64,000 bases of DNA from Sporosarcina sp. JAI121 (GCF_013408665.1 NZ_JACCCL010000001.1:1937136-2001135); one strand, 5' to 3'. Counted from the first letter of the stretch, positions 46,755 to 55,628 are shown. Made by a program: numbers and translations. The notes: generated by a model not told the origin, from the sequence alone.

Positions 46755-46945
46755 CAAATGCGCCTTGACTTATTTCCGCCCAGATTTTGAATTGAGCTTG
46801 AGGCCTACAGAATGTAGGTCATGCAGTCGTTGCGACAGGACGTCGCGAACTTAGACTGCCTTCCTTGAATCCTTTCAAAATCTGTGGCATCCGCCGGAGG
46901 CTTTAATTTTATTCAGTGGGTTTTGAAAACCCACTGAATAAAATT
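46755..46945. repeat. Two-part interspersed repeat, copy 2 (in the pheS leader)
   Basis: It repeats copy 1 (28060-28182) in order: AAATGCGCC start, left arm CAGATTTTGAATTGAGCTTG, right arm TCAAAATCTG (46875-46884) and the block GCATCCGCCGGAGGCTTT. A final perfect 20-bp hairpin (46905-46924 with 46926-46945) differs in sequence from that of copy 1. About 70 bp of extra structured DNA sits in the loop. Confidence 0.8.
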
Positions 46946-46949
46946 AAAA

Positions 46950-47215
46950 AACCCCGCCCCTATAAAAGGGACGAGGACGATTTCGCGGTACCACCCTGAT
47001 TTATCACGCCCGAAAGCATGATCACTCAAATCGGAATAACGGTCCGGCACCGGCACGCCTTTACAGCTTGCGCTGGTCCCGGCGGCAGCTCACGGGGTGA
47101 ACTTCGACAATCATTTACCCATCTGCGCTTTCAGTCAAGGCGCGGACTCCCTTTCGGCTCATGTGTTGTTTACTTTTCCCGATCATCGCTTTTCATTTCT
47201 GTTCATAACCAATAG
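46950..47215 (-). promoter_or_regulatory. T-box leader of pheST
   Basis: On the minus strand the invariant T-box GGTGGTACCGCG lies near 46990 and is followed by a terminator (CGTCCCTTTTATAGGGGCG region, then TTTTT, near 46950-46978). Upstream, a candidate Phe specifier TTC is at 47099-47101 in the GAAGTTCACC context. Uncharged tRNA-Phe would prevent termination. Confidence 0.9.
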
Positions 47216-47255
47216 TATACCCGATTATGATTTGTACAGCAACAACATGCTGATT

Positions 47256-48020
47256 TCAAAGTTTAGAGTAAGTGTACAAAAGAATTCCCGTCGCAACAGC
47301 CACGTTTAACGATTCCGCTTTTCCGTACATTGGAATTTTGACTGTGTTGTCTGCCATCGCAAGCAAGTCAGGATCGACACCGCTGCCTTCATTACCTACG
47401 ATCAATGCAAATTCGGCTTGCGGCCAGATATCGGAGTGATTTACAGCATTTTTCAGCCCTGTACCCAACACTTGGACACCGGCTTCTTTCGCCTTAGCGG
47501 TCCATTCCACGAGATTCCCTTTTACGATTGGAATATTGAAGTGGGATCCTTGTGCGGACCGTACTGTTTTTGGGTTAAATGGGTCTGCTGTCCCTACACC
47601 AAGAATAACTGCATCCATTCCAGCAGCATCGGCCGTCCGGATCATCGTTCCCACGTTACCGGGATCTTGGACTGCGTCAATCATCAATAGTTTTTTCCAT
47701 GATGCATAATCTTCTTCGGCTTGTTGGGGCTGTCGGCAATGTGCGTAAATGCCTTGCGACTGACCCGTCTCCGAAATTTCTTTAGCGATAGCCTCTGTTA
47801 TTTCAACAAGCTTTATACTTTCAATAGACCATCCTTCCGGAATTTCTACACCATCCCGGATGATCAATGATAGAATTGTTTCGTCATTTTTCATTGCTTC
47901 TTCTACGAGATGAAAGCCTTCAACAAGGAATTCCTTCGACTGATCGCGTTCTTTTCGTGTCGTGACAAGCTTTTTCCAATGTTTCACAAGCGCGTTTTGT
48001 GAGGATTCAATGCGTTTCAT
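47256..48020 (-). CDS. ysgA: TrmH/SpoU-family RNA methyltransferase (YsgA-like)
   Basis: This 254-residue protein has an N-terminal substrate-binding domain (FLVEGFHLVEEAMKN) and the SPOUT knot motifs QDPGNVGTMIRTADAAGMDAVILG, IVGNEGSGV and KIPMYGKAESLNVAVATGILLY. It methylates 2'-OH groups of RNA, probably rRNA. It lies upstream of the pheST leader and divergent from sspI, as in B. subtilis. Confidence 0.92.
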   Translation of the reverse strand: MKRIESSQNALVKHWKKLVTTRKERDQSKEFLVEGFHLVEEAMKNDETILSLIIRDGVEIPEGWSIESIKLVEITEAIAKEISETGQSQGIYAHCRQPQQAEEDYASWKKLLMIDAVQDPGNVGTMIRTADAAGMDAVILGVGTADPFNPKTVRSAQGSHFNIPIVKGNLVEWTAKAKEAGVQVLGTGLKNAVNHSDIWPQAEFALIVGNEGSGVDPDLLAMADNTVKIPMYGKAESLNVAVATGILLYTYSKL

Positions 48021-48062
48021 GTATACGTTACCGCCTTTTTCTTTTCAGTGTATCAAATGGCG

Positions 48063-48092
48063 GTATAGTTGGCGATATTTGTGTCCAAAATA
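48063..48092 (+). promoter_or_regulatory. Sigma-G promoter of sspI
   Basis: GTATA, an 18-bp spacer and CAAAATA fit the forespore sigma-G consensus GHATR-N18-CATNHTA with one mismatch. It lies 20 bp upstream of the sspI start. Confidence 0.65.
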
Positions 48093-48111
48093 GGTGTGGG
48101 AGGTTGATGAA

Positions 48112-48324
48112 ATGAATTTTCAAATACGAGATGCAATTACGGCAAACATGACGAATAATACTGCGGAAGATATCCGAAACGTCGTGGAAGACGCCATTAA
48201 GAGAGGCGAAGAGCACCTATTACCTGGACTTGGGGTGTTTTTCGAAAAGCTCTGGAACCATGCGGGCGAACAGGAAAAATCGAAAATCGCCGGCGAACTG
48301 GCAACGGTATTTACGGCTAGTTGA
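48112..48324 (+). CDS. sspI: Small acid-soluble spore protein I
   Basis: This 70-residue minor spore protein begins MNFQIRDAITANM and contains EDIRNVVEDAIKRGEEHLLPGLGVFFEKLW, as expected for SspI. It is made only in the forespore and is part of the mature spore core. ATG 48112 is preceded by GGGAGGTTGA; sigma-G elements lie upstream. Confidence 0.93.
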   Translation: MNFQIRDAITANMTNNTAEDIRNVVEDAIKRGEEHLLPGLGVFFEKLWNHAGEQEKSKIAGELATVFTAS

Positions 48325-48325
48325 G

Positions 48326-48363
48326 TTGAATTGACTCGGTGACAGTCACCCAGTCAATTCAAA
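48326..48363. repeat. GGTGACNGTCACC palindromic repeat, copy 1 (copy 2 at 51383-51409)
   Basis: TTGAATTGACT and AGTCAATTCAA flank GGTGACAGTCACC to make a long imperfect palindrome after sspI. The left part, GAATTGACTTGGTGACTGTCACC, recurs at 51383-51409 without the matching right arm. Confidence 0.7.
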
Positions 48364-48372
48364 TACAATCAA

Positions 48373-48408
48373 AACAAACACGAAAGTTTAAACTTTCGTG
48401 TTTGTTTA
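48373..48408. terminator. Bidirectional terminator between sspI and the membrane protein gene
   Basis: A perfect 18-bp palindrome (AAACAAACACGAAAGTTT and its complement) lies between the convergent genes. Confidence 0.75.
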
Positions 48409-48433
48409 TGTATTTCCGATAAACCTCTCGATT

Positions 48434-48886
48434 TTAGAACTGAATATTTTTCACGAAGAAATCGAACCCCATCGCTGTCGCACTACCGAATACGAGCGTC
48501 CATAATGCGATGCTAACCGTCATCCAGATTGTTGTATTCAATTTACTTGCCCCGAATAATAGTCCGATGAATGCGGCGATATGGGTGCCAATCAGAATTG
48601 GACCGAGTAATGCGAGTCCTGGCATACCGTATTTATTCCAAATTCGTTTGCCCCGTTCTGTACGCTTTGACTCGGCTTTTCCTTCTTTTTGTTTCCGGGA
48701 CTCCATCCATTCCTTTATTTTTTGGAATGCAATGATGAGAATAAGCACTGTCAGCATATTGCCGATAAATGCAAGAGTCATTACCCAAAACGGGGACAAA
48801 CCTCTAATGATTCCCAAAGGTATGACGAGCGCAATCTCCAACCATGGAATCGCGGCTCCTAAAAAAACTAAAAAGTATTCAAACAT
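48434..48886 (-). CDS. Small multidrug-export family membrane protein (PF06695 type)
   Basis: This 150-residue protein has about four hydrophobic segments and the features PWLEIALVIPLGI and NKYGMPGLALLGPILIGTHIAAFIGLLFGASK, which I associate with the 'small multi-drug export' family. Transport activity is not established for most members. Monocistronic, convergent with sspI. Confidence 0.75.
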   Translation of the reverse strand: MFEYFLVFLGAAIPWLEIALVIPLGIIRGLSPFWVMTLAFIGNMLTVLILIIAFQKIKEWMESRKQKEGKAESKRTERGKRIWNKYGMPGLALLGPILIGTHIAAFIGLLFGASKLNTTIWMTVSIALWTLVFGSATAMGFDFFVKNIQF

Positions 48887-48963
48887 TTTTTCAAATCCTT
48901 CATTGCAAAATTTTGTTTTTGGTAAAACATATTTTCAGTTTACCATTAACTAAGAATTAATCT

Positions 48964-49000
48964 GCAAAAAAGCCCAGGAAGCAAACCTGAGCTTTTTTCT
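48964..49000 (-). terminator. argF terminator
   Basis: AAAAAAGC...CAGG and CCTG...GCTTTTTT arms directly after the argF stop give a hairpin with a T run on the minus strand. Confidence 0.8.
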
Positions 49001-49008
49001 TAGTTTGA

Positions 49009-49947
49009 TTATAACAAAGATGCAAGTACCGCTTTTTGTGCATGCAATCGATTCCCTGCTTGCTGGAAAACATAAGAGTTCGGGCCATCAATAACCGAAG
49101 TTGCCACTTCCTCTTCACGGTGTGCAGGCAAGCAGTGTAAAAACATATAATCCTTTTTCGCATGGGCTACTAAACCGTCGTTAATTTGAAACTCTTTAAA
49201 TGCTGCTAGACGTGCTGCTGCTTCCTCTTCTTGGCCCATACTCGTCCAGACGTCTGTATAAACGATGTCTGCATCTGCAACGGCCTCTACAGGATTCGTT
49301 GTTTCAAAAACACTGCCGCCATTTTTAACAGCAATGGCTTTCGCTTTCACTAGAAGATTGGGATTGTATTCAAACCCGTTCGGCGTAGCAACCGCTACGT
49401 GCATTCCCATATGTGCAGCGGCAATAACCAATGAATGTGCCACATTATTGCCGTCCCCGACGTATGCCAATTTCATTCCCGCCAATGAACCTTTCACTTC
49501 CAAAACCGTCAGTAGATCCGCTAACGCCTGGCACGGATGAAAGATATCCGTCAAGCCATTGATGACCGGAACCGAAGTATGTTCTGCCAATTCTTTCACC
49601 ATTTCATGCGAGTTCGCACGAATCATGACACCATCCAAGTACTCAGACAATACATGGCCTGTATCGTATACCGACTCTCCGCGCCCGATCTGCAAATCGC
49701 GTGCATTCATGAACATCGCATGCCCTCCAAGCTGAATCATACCGACTTCGAACGAGATGCGTGTACGTGTTGAATGCTTTTCAAAAATCATACCGAGTGT
49801 TTTTCCTGCCAATAAATCCGGCATTTTCCCTGAAACCATATCTTTTTTCATGTCGTCCGCCATATGCAATAAATATGATATCTCTTCATGGGTATAATCG
49901 AGAAGAGTCAGTAAATCTCTCCCTTTCAGTCCTTCAGCAATTTTCAT
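49009..49947 (-). CDS. argF: Ornithine carbamoyltransferase
   Basis: The protein of 312 residues (320 with an upstream ATG) has the carbamoyl-phosphate site FEKHSTRTRISFE, HPCQALADLLT and the ornithine/active-site HCLPAHREEEV. ATG 49947 has a well-spaced AAAGGAA; the ATG at 49971 has GAGGGA touching it, so I prefer the shorter form. No other arginine genes are nearby, so it may serve biosynthesis or the catabolic deiminase route. A sigma-A promoter is at 50010-50038. Confidence 0.9.
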   Translation of the reverse strand: MKIAEGLKGRDLLTLLDYTHEEISYLLHMADDMKKDMVSGKMPDLLAGKTLGMIFEKHSTRTRISFEVGMIQLGGHAMFMNARDLQIGRGESVYDTGHVLSEYLDGVMIRANSHEMVKELAEHTSVPVINGLTDIFHPCQALADLLTVLEVKGSLAGMKLAYVGDGNNVAHSLVIAAAHMGMHVAVATPNGFEYNPNLLVKAKAIAVKNGGSVFETTNPVEAVADADIVYTDVWTSMGQEEEAAARLAAFKEFQINDGLVAHAKKDYMFLHCLPAHREEEVATSVIDGPNSYVFQQAGNRLHAQKAVLASLL

Positions 49948-50009
49948 GTGTTCCTTTTCAGTCGTTAACATTCCCTCATCCCCTTACATCTTTTTCAATT
50001 AGTACTCTG

Positions 50010-50038
50010 ATTATATGTATGCATAAATATAAAGTCAA
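50010..50038 (-). promoter_or_regulatory. Sigma-A promoter of argF with ArgR-box-like spacer
   Basis: TTGACT and TATAAT are 17 bp apart on the minus strand. The spacer reads ATTTATGCATACAT, which resembles an ArgR half-site and its inverted partner; this part is uncertain. Confidence 0.65.
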
Positions 50039-50064
50039 GTGCATTATTATAGATTTGTACGAAT

Positions 50065-50100
50065 AAAAAACTGCCCAAGCCATTTGATGCGCCTGAGCAG
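50065..50100 (-). terminator. ysdC terminator
   Basis: CTGCTCAGGC and GCTTGGGCAG arms (with G-T pairs) followed by TTTTTT on the minus strand, 13 bp after the M42 peptidase stop. Confidence 0.8.
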
Positions 50101-50113
50101 ATAAATTATTCAT

Positions 50114-51202
50114 TTATTCAAATGTAATCTTATCCACTGTGTCACGGTCCATTTTTTTTATGACCTCAACAATCAGTTTCACCGTATTTTCATAATCGTC
50201 TCGATGCAGAATACCTGCATGCGAGTGGATATAGCGTGTCGGTATACAGATTGCAAGGGACGGAACACCTTTTCCGGAAAGATGAATCGAACCTGCATCC
50301 GTTCCACCGCCTGGAATCGTTTCGAATTGATAAGGAATGCTATTTTCCTCGGCAGTATCAACGACAAGCTCACGGAGTCCTTTATGCGATACCATTGATG
50401 CGTCGAATAAAAGAATTTGAGGGCCGTCGCCCATTTTGCCTGTTGCTTCTTTTGACGTGATACCTGGCGTATCTCCCGCAATTCCCACGTCAACAGCAAA
50501 TCCGATGTCTGGTTGAATTTTTGTCGCTGCCGTACGTGCTCCGCGAAGACCGATTTCCTCTTGCGCAGCACCAACTCCGAAAACGATATTTGGATGTTTC
50601 TCATCTTTAAGCGCTTTCATAACATCAATCGCGATTGCGCAACCTATCCGGTTATCCCACGCTTTTGCGAGTAGATATTTTTCATTATTCATAACCGTGA
50701 ATTCAAAGTAGGGAACGACCATATCCCCCGGCAAAATGCCCCACTCCATCGCTTCCGCTTTCGAAGTTGCACCGATGTCTATGAACATGTCTTTAATATC
50801 CACCGGTTTTTTACGAGCTTCCGGCGATAAGATATGCGGCGGTTTTGATCCAATAACACCTGTTACTGTATCTCCTTTGCGCGTGACGATTGTCACACGC
50901 TGTGCAAGCATTACTTGTGACCACCAGCCGCCTACCGTTTGGAATGAAAGGAAACCTTTATCATCGATTTTGGAGATCATGAATCCCACTTCATCCAAGT
51001 GACCTGCCAGCATGATTCTCGGTCCGTTCTCCTCGCCTGTCTTCTTTGCGATTAATGAACCAAGACCGTCCTGTTCGATTTCATCCGAAAACGGCTCTAT
51101 GTATTTCCTCATCACTTCACGCGGTTCACGCTCATTGCCGGGAATTCCTTTTGCATCTGTCAGTTCCTTCAGCATCGACAACGTTTCGTCTAATTTCGTC
51201 AT
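50114..51202 (-). CDS. ysdC: M42-family aminopeptidase (YsdC-like)
   Basis: This 362-residue dodecamer-type metallo-aminopeptidase has the ligands H ([10 protein letters not shown]), D (AWDNRIG), E-E ([12 protein letters not shown]), D (VDVGIAGD) and H ([11 protein letters not shown]). It trims N-terminal residues of peptides in the cytoplasm. B. subtilis has the same gene in this region. ATG 51202 behind TAGGAGG. Confidence 0.92.
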   Translation of the reverse strand: MTKLDETLSMLKELTDAKGIPGNEREPREVMRKYIEPFSDEIEQDGLGSLIAKKTGEENGPRIMLAGHLDEVGFMISKIDDKGFLSFQTVGGWWSQVMLAQRVTIVTRKGDTVTGVIGSKPPHILSPEARKKPVDIKDMFIDIGATSKAEAMEWGILPGDMVVPYFEFTVMNNEKYLLAKAWDNRIGCAIAIDVMKALKDEKHPNIVFGVGAAQEEIGLRGARTAATKIQPDIGFAVDVGIAGDTPGITSKEATGKMGDGPQILLFDASMVSHKGLRELVVDTAEENSIPYQFETIPGGGTDAGSIHLSGKGVPSLAICIPTRYIHSHAGILHRDDYENTVKLIVEVIKKMDRDTVDKITFE

Positions 51203-51297
51203 TTACTTCGACCTCCTAAATAGGTTGCACATGTGTAGTATATGCGATAGTGGTCTTGTTATCAAAACATTTTGGTTTTAAAATTCAAACACATGAA

Positions 51298-51336
51298 ATA
51301 TCCCCCGACCGGCAGTGTCGATTGGGGGATATTGTG
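51298..51336 (-). terminator. ddh terminator
   Basis: ATATCCCCC and GGGGGATAT arms with an inner CGA/TCG pair, about 105 bp downstream of ddh. A related hairpin starting ATATCCCCCGACCG lies at 59558. Confidence 0.7.
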
Positions 51337-51439
51337 TTAGTTGTTCAAACAAACATAATTAATGCGATTGTTGCATTTGTTTATGAATTGACTTGGTGAC
51401 TGTCACCCACCCGCCCCTCCCGAACACAGTAGGACTGTA

Positions 51440-52420
51440 TTAAAGAAGCTCTTTCCTCAACTCGGCAGCGTTTTTCGGTGATAGCAATCCAGGTGCGATG
51501 TCGAATACCGTTTTTGCTCCCGTCTCACCATTTTGATTTAACCGATAGGCTGCGCGTGCATAGGCTACGAGTACGCTCGACGTAAATTCAGGGTTGCTAT
51601 CAAGTTTCAATGAGTATTCTATCACCTGTGCGGTGCCTTCACCTGTCTTGCCGCTGCGAATTACGAAACCGCCGTGCGGCATTGCCGAATGGTCCTGTTT
51701 CAATTCTTCTTCAGTGATGAAAGTTACTGTCGTATCATAATCGGTGAAGTAGTCAGGCATCGTGACGATCGTATTTTTAACGTTGTCAGCGTCGACTCCT
51801 TCTTCTAGAACTACATAGCATTCGCGGGTATGCTTCTCACGTGTCGACAGTTCCGGCAACGAACCGCTGCGCACTCGATCAACCGCGTCGGGAACCGGAA
51901 TCGTATATTGGACAGCTCCTTTTACGCCTTCAATTCTTCTGAGTGCATCGGAGTGACCTTGGCTAAGCCCTTTCCCCCAGAACGTATAAGTCTCGCCTTC
52001 CGATAAAACAGCCTCGCCGAACAGACGGTTGATCGAGAATAATCCCGGATCCCAGCCGACGGAAATGATTGCAGTCTTACCATTTGGTTTGGCAGATGAA
52101 TCGACCGATTCAAAATAACCCGGAATTTTCGCATGTGTATCGAAGCTATCCACCGTGTTGAATAAAGCCGATAGTGCCGGTCCTTGCTCTGGAAGATCAT
52201 TTTTCGATCCACCACAAAGAATAAGTACATCGATTGCCTTTGTAAATTCATGAATATCATCCATCATATGTACGGGTACATTGCCATTCAGCAATTTCAC
52301 GTCTTCCGGATTCCTTCTCGTAAATACGCCGACCAGTTCCATGTCTTGGTTTTGTCCAATTGCGGATTCAACACCGCGTCCCAAATTTCCATATCCTGCA
52401 ATTCCTACTCTGATTGTCAT
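51440..52420 (-). CDS. ddh: meso-Diaminopimelate dehydrogenase
   Basis: This 326-residue NADPH enzyme makes meso-diaminopimelate in one step from tetrahydrodipicolinate, for lysine and possibly cell wall. It has the nucleotide motif GIAGYGNLGRGVE and the family blocks CGGSKNDLPEQGP, DSFDTHAKIPGYFE, SVGWDPGLFSINR, GKGLSQGHSDALRRIEGVK and MPHGGFV. ATG 52420 follows GAAAGGGG. It follows an uncharacterised gene by 16 bp. With lysC under an L box in the same window, lysine supply likely uses this shortcut. Confidence 0.93.
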   Translation of the reverse strand: MTIRVGIAGYGNLGRGVESAIGQNQDMELVGVFTRRNPEDVKLLNGNVPVHMMDDIHEFTKAIDVLILCGGSKNDLPEQGPALSALFNTVDSFDTHAKIPGYFESVDSSAKPNGKTAIISVGWDPGLFSINRLFGEAVLSEGETYTFWGKGLSQGHSDALRRIEGVKGAVQYTIPVPDAVDRVRSGSLPELSTREKHTRECYVVLEEGVDADNVKNTIVTMPDYFTDYDTTVTFITEEELKQDHSAMPHGGFVIRSGKTGEGTAQVIEYSLKLDSNPEFTSSVLVAYARAAYRLNQNGETGAKTVFDIAPGLLSPKNAAELRKELL

Positions 52421-52436
52421 CGACTAATTTCCCCTT

Positions 52437-53546
52437 TCAAACTGTTTTATTAATTTTCAGCCATTTATGGTATAAGTTTATCTCTTTGTTGGTCATTTTT
52501 CTAGATAACTCGTCCGCATTCGTTAAAAATATTTCCTCAACGTCCACATATCCATACTTATCACCATTTTGCCTCATTAAGGGAAGGCTCTCATATTTTA
52601 ACGGATAACCCCCATCTTCCCGGATAAACCCTTTTAACGATTTCATATATTTCATGATTTCGCTATGAAGTTTTTCATTGCCATGCATCGGTTCCGTTGA
52701 CGTAAAGATGAATGTCGTCGTCTCACCATATGGTCCTGTTCCGCATGGGTCCGCCACATTTTCCGCAATCCAGCCTGTAAAGCGGCCTTGGTCGCCTGAA
52801 CGGATAATTTTATCAAAAACCGTACTCATGATTTTATTTTTCAGTAAACATAAGTCTAATTCTACTTCTTTCAGTCTTTCATTATCAAAATGCATGACCC
52901 ATCCTGCAGACGTCATTTCACGATCTGTTATGCTATCCAACCCGATGAAAGGTCCAACTTTTCCAGGATCATCGCTATACAGCTCTGCGAAAGTGATTTG
53001 CATATCATCCTGAATCGCTTCCGGCATGTGCACAACCAGTTGCTTTTCTATCGTAAACACTTCATTAACTATCCGTCCAAAATAAAACGGAATTTCTTTT
53101 TGAACACTGATCAACGCCGCAGCCAATCGCGATTTCTCATCATCTAAACGGATAGTCAGCATAAATGGAATCGTATCCACTTGACCGTCACTCTTCCAAA
53201 TAATCGCTTCCATTACTATCCTATCAACTGATGATTGCGCATGTTTCACGACAACGCCCGCCTTGGCAACTTCACCGGCAACGAATTGATCCGTTTGAAT
53301 GAAAAATTCAATGGAAGTATCTGCTGTTACATGCGGAATTAGTGCCGCTCCTTCAGCGAACGATTTGTGAACAGCCGTGTATTCAGGTTTAGACAAATCA
53401 GCAGTTGGTCCGGTTACTAAATTCCTGTCATAAAACGGCTCGTAGTAATGCTCCAAGTCCAGCTGAACAAAGATATATTGTTTTTCAATTTGTTCTTCAT
53501 TTGCTTTATCATCCTGCCTGCCGAAAATTCTTTTAAGGAAACCCAC
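52437..53546 (-). CDS. Uncharacterised protein co-transcribed with ddh
   Basis: This 369-residue soluble protein starts MGFLKRIFGRQDDKANEEQ and has no family I recognise. It looks like two alpha/beta halves: the first contains YIFVQLDLEHYYEPFYDR and PFMLTIRLDDEKSRLAAAL, the second FTGWIAENVADPCGTGPYGETTTFIF and a terminal VDVEEIFLTNADELSRK. There is no signal peptide or membrane segment. It precedes ddh by 16 bp, so both are probably on one mRNA; a shared role is an inference. Confidence 0.7.
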   Translation of the reverse strand: MGFLKRIFGRQDDKANEEQIEKQYIFVQLDLEHYYEPFYDRNLVTGPTADLSKPEYTAVHKSFAEGAALIPHVTADTSIEFFIQTDQFVAGEVAKAGVVVKHAQSSVDRIVMEAIIWKSDGQVDTIPFMLTIRLDDEKSRLAAALISVQKEIPFYFGRIVNEVFTIEKQLVVHMPEAIQDDMQITFAELYSDDPGKVGPFIGLDSITDREMTSAGWVMHFDNERLKEVELDLCLLKNKIMSTVFDKIIRSGDQGRFTGWIAENVADPCGTGPYGETTTFIFTSTEPMHGNEKLHSEIMKYMKSLKGFIREDGGYPLKYESLPLMRQNGDKYGYVDVEEIFLTNADELSRKMTNKEINLYHKWLKINKTV

Positions 53547-53709
53547 TACTCTCTCACCTCTTTAATTGCATTTAATTAGTAGTAATCTTATCGTTACAGC
53601 TCGTTAAATGGCAAACGTAAAGGATTGTTCACAATCTGTCCTTTTCCCCCCGAGGCTAAAAAATGCTAAAGTATAGGATGGTATCTATCAATTGAAAAGA
53701 GGCTACATT

Positions 53710-54876
53710 ATGCGTGGTTTTGTTTACCTCATCGTTTTCTTCTCGTTTTTTGATTTATTTTCTCAATTGCCCGTAATGAGCCCGTTTGCATTATCACTCG
53801 GCGCTACTCCATTTCTAGTCGGACTTGCAGTCGGTATGTATTCATTCTCAAATACAATCGGGAATATCATTTCGGGTTTCATGACTGACAAAAGAGGACC
53901 ATACCTCATACTCGTATTGGGACTGTTCGCATCCGCGTTATCCCTCTTCTTCTATACAGTTGTATCTGGCCCGATGTCACTGCTTGGCGTACGATTCGTT
54001 CATGGTTTCATGGAAGGCCTGATTGTACCCGCGGCATTCACTTTCTTAGCAAACCGTGCCGAAGAATCGAAGCGTGGTAAAAGTGTTGCAATTTCTGGTG
54101 CATTTGTTGGAATGGCTGCAATTGTTGGTCCTGCTTATGGCGGAATTGTTGCCGCTAAAACTAGCACGCCTTTCATCATGGCAGTCAACGGCGGGATAAT
54201 GATGCTACTGGCAATACTAGCGTTCTTTGTTCTTCGCTCATTTACATATGTTCGAAAACACACTTTGCAAAGTTCTAAAAAGTTTCGAGTCATCCACCTG
54301 TTTCATAATCCCGGAATGGTCAGGGCATTTGCAGGGGCATTCTTTTTAATGTTCTCCCAAGGGGTACTTGCCCTTGTCCTGCCTTTAAAAATTGAATCAC
54401 TTGGATTTGATACGAAAACATCCGGTTTGTTACTAAGTACATTCGGTGTCGTCGCGATTCTCATCTTTTTATTGCCAATCAACCGGATTTTCGACCGTGT
54501 TCGGCCGGTTGTGACACTTGCGTTCGGAATATCACTCATGGGGCTAAGCATGCTGTTCTTAAGTCAAATCGAGGAATTGAATTACTTGTATATTGCGATG
54601 AGCATTTATGGGGCGGGATTCGCTTTCCTCTTCCCATCTATCAACTCACTGCTGATCGATTCATCCTCTCCTGAATTCCGCGGGAAAGCATATGGTTATT
54701 TTTACGCATTCTTCTCGATTGGAGTCGTTGCGGGATCAGGTGTAATCGGTTTCTTGGACCTCAATTACCGTGGCGCTTTCCTGTTGACCGGGTTCATTCT
54801 GCTAGCTGTCGCTCTGTATGCCTTGATTGGATTGAAGAATAGAGATTCTATTGACAAACCATCCTCAGTCGTTTAA
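53710..54876 (+). CDS. Major facilitator superfamily transporter
   Basis: This 388-residue protein has about 12 hydrophobic segments and the MFS motif GFMTDKRGPYLILVLG between segments 2 and 3. A related piece, NRIFDRVRPVVTLAFG, occurs between segments 8 and 9. It resembles drug-efflux-type (DHA1) members; the substrate is unknown. I prefer ATG 53710, with AGAGG 7 bp upstream, over the TTG at 53692. It lies upstream of the preQ1 riboswitch and queF, but on separate control. Confidence 0.85.
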   Translation: MRGFVYLIVFFSFFDLFSQLPVMSPFALSLGATPFLVGLAVGMYSFSNTIGNIISGFMTDKRGPYLILVLGLFASALSLFFYTVVSGPMSLLGVRFVHGFMEGLIVPAAFTFLANRAEESKRGKSVAISGAFVGMAAIVGPAYGGIVAAKTSTPFIMAVNGGIMMLLAILAFFVLRSFTYVRKHTLQSSKKFRVIHLFHNPGMVRAFAGAFFLMFSQGVLALVLPLKIESLGFDTKTSGLLLSTFGVVAILIFLLPINRIFDRVRPVVTLAFGISLMGLSMLFLSQIEELNYLYIAMSIYGAGFAFLFPSINSLLIDSSSPEFRGKAYGYFYAFFSIGVVAGSGVIGFLDLNYRGAFLLTGFILLAVALYALIGLKNRDSIDKPSSVV

Positions 54877-54908
54877 TGTCAAATACGAAATGAATAACCC
54901 TGTTCGGG

Positions 54909-54941
54909 AGAGGTTCATAGCGACCCTCTTAAAAAAACTAT
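54909..54941 (+). promoter_or_regulatory. preQ1-I riboswitch upstream of queF
   Basis: AGAGGTTCATAGCGACCCTC, an A-rich strand (TTAAAAAAA) and CTATG follow the preQ1-I pattern. P1 is GAGG/CCTC and the pseudoknot is CATAG with CTATG. It lies 92 bp before queF, the gene that makes preQ1, so preQ1 would feed back on its own synthesis. Confidence 0.85.
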
Positions 54942-54957
54942 GGATGACGGAATTTAC

Positions 54958-54986
54958 GCCATGTCATTTCGACATGGCTCTTTTTT
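54958..54986 (+). terminator. Terminator hairpin after the preQ1 aptamer
   Basis: GCCATGTC/GACATGGC arms and a TCTTTTTT run follow the aptamer by 16 bp. It is the likely expression platform, but could also be the MFS gene's terminator if that message reads through. Confidence 0.75.
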
Positions 54987-54997
54987 GACACCTATGG

Positions 54998-55030
54998 ACC
55001 TCCCCGGCAAACTATACGGGAGGTTTTTTT
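54998..55030 (+). promoter_or_regulatory. Hairpin holding the queF ribosome binding site
   Basis: ACCTCCCCG pairs with CGGGAGGT, followed by TTTTTTT and then the TTG start at 55033. The only ribosome binding site, GGGAGG, is in the 3' arm, so folding hides it. The same hairpin plus T run could also terminate transcription. Confidence 0.7.
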
Positions 55031-55032
55031 AA

Positions 55033-55530
55033 TTGGCTGGAAGAGATGAAGCAACATTGACCGACTTAACATTACTGGGCAATCAAAACACGAAATATTT
55101 GTATGAATATAACCCTGCCATTTTAGAGGCTGTCGACAATATGCATGTGGAGCGCGATTTCTTTGTGAAATTCAACTGTCCGGAATTCACGTCACTTTGT
55201 CCGATGACAGGACAGCCCGATTTCGCAACGATGTATATCAGTTTTGTGCCCGATAAAAAACTTGTGGAAAGTAAATCACTGAAATTATATTTATTCAGCT
55301 TCCGCAATCATGGCGATTTCCATGAGGACTGCGTCAATATTATTATGAATGATTTAATTAAACTGATTGAACCGCGCTATATCGAAGTATGGGGTAAATT
55401 CACACCGCGCGGCGGCTTGTCTATCGACCCTTATTGCAACTATGGTATACCCGGAACAAAATATGAAAATATGGCGGAACACCGGCTGATGAATCACGAT
55501 ATGTATCCGGAAAAAATCGATAACCGATAA
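55033..55530 (+). CDS. queF: NADPH-dependent preQ0 reductase (7-cyano-7-deazaguanine reductase)
   Basis: This 165-residue tunnelling-fold enzyme reduces preQ0 to preQ1 in queuosine synthesis. The catalytic cysteine is in [14 protein letters not shown]; the QueF motif [24 protein letters not shown] supplies the NADPH contacts, and a glutamate in [14 protein letters not shown] helps bind the base. Start TTG at 55033. queCDE are not in the window. Confidence 0.95.
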   Translation: MAGRDEATLTDLTLLGNQNTKYLYEYNPAILEAVDNMHVERDFFVKFNCPEFTSLCPMTGQPDFATMYISFVPDKKLVESKSLKLYLFSFRNHGDFHEDCVNIIMNDLIKLIEPRYIEVWGKFTPRGGLSIDPYCNYGIPGTKYENMAEHRLMNHDMYPEKIDNR

Positions 55531-55579
55531 GAAACGGAGAATAATGACCGAGGAAAAGCAAAGCAGAAAACAATAAACG

Positions 55580-55627
55580 TTTACCCCTCCCTACTTTTAG
55601 GAATTAAATAAGCAGGGAGGGGTTTTT
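55580..55627 (+). terminator. queF terminator overlapping the next ribosome binding site
   Basis: ACCCCTCCCT and AGGGAGGGGT arms with a T run directly before the ATG at 55629. The GGGAGGGG in the 3' arm is also the next gene's ribosome binding site. Confidence 0.8.
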
Positions 55628-55628
55628 T

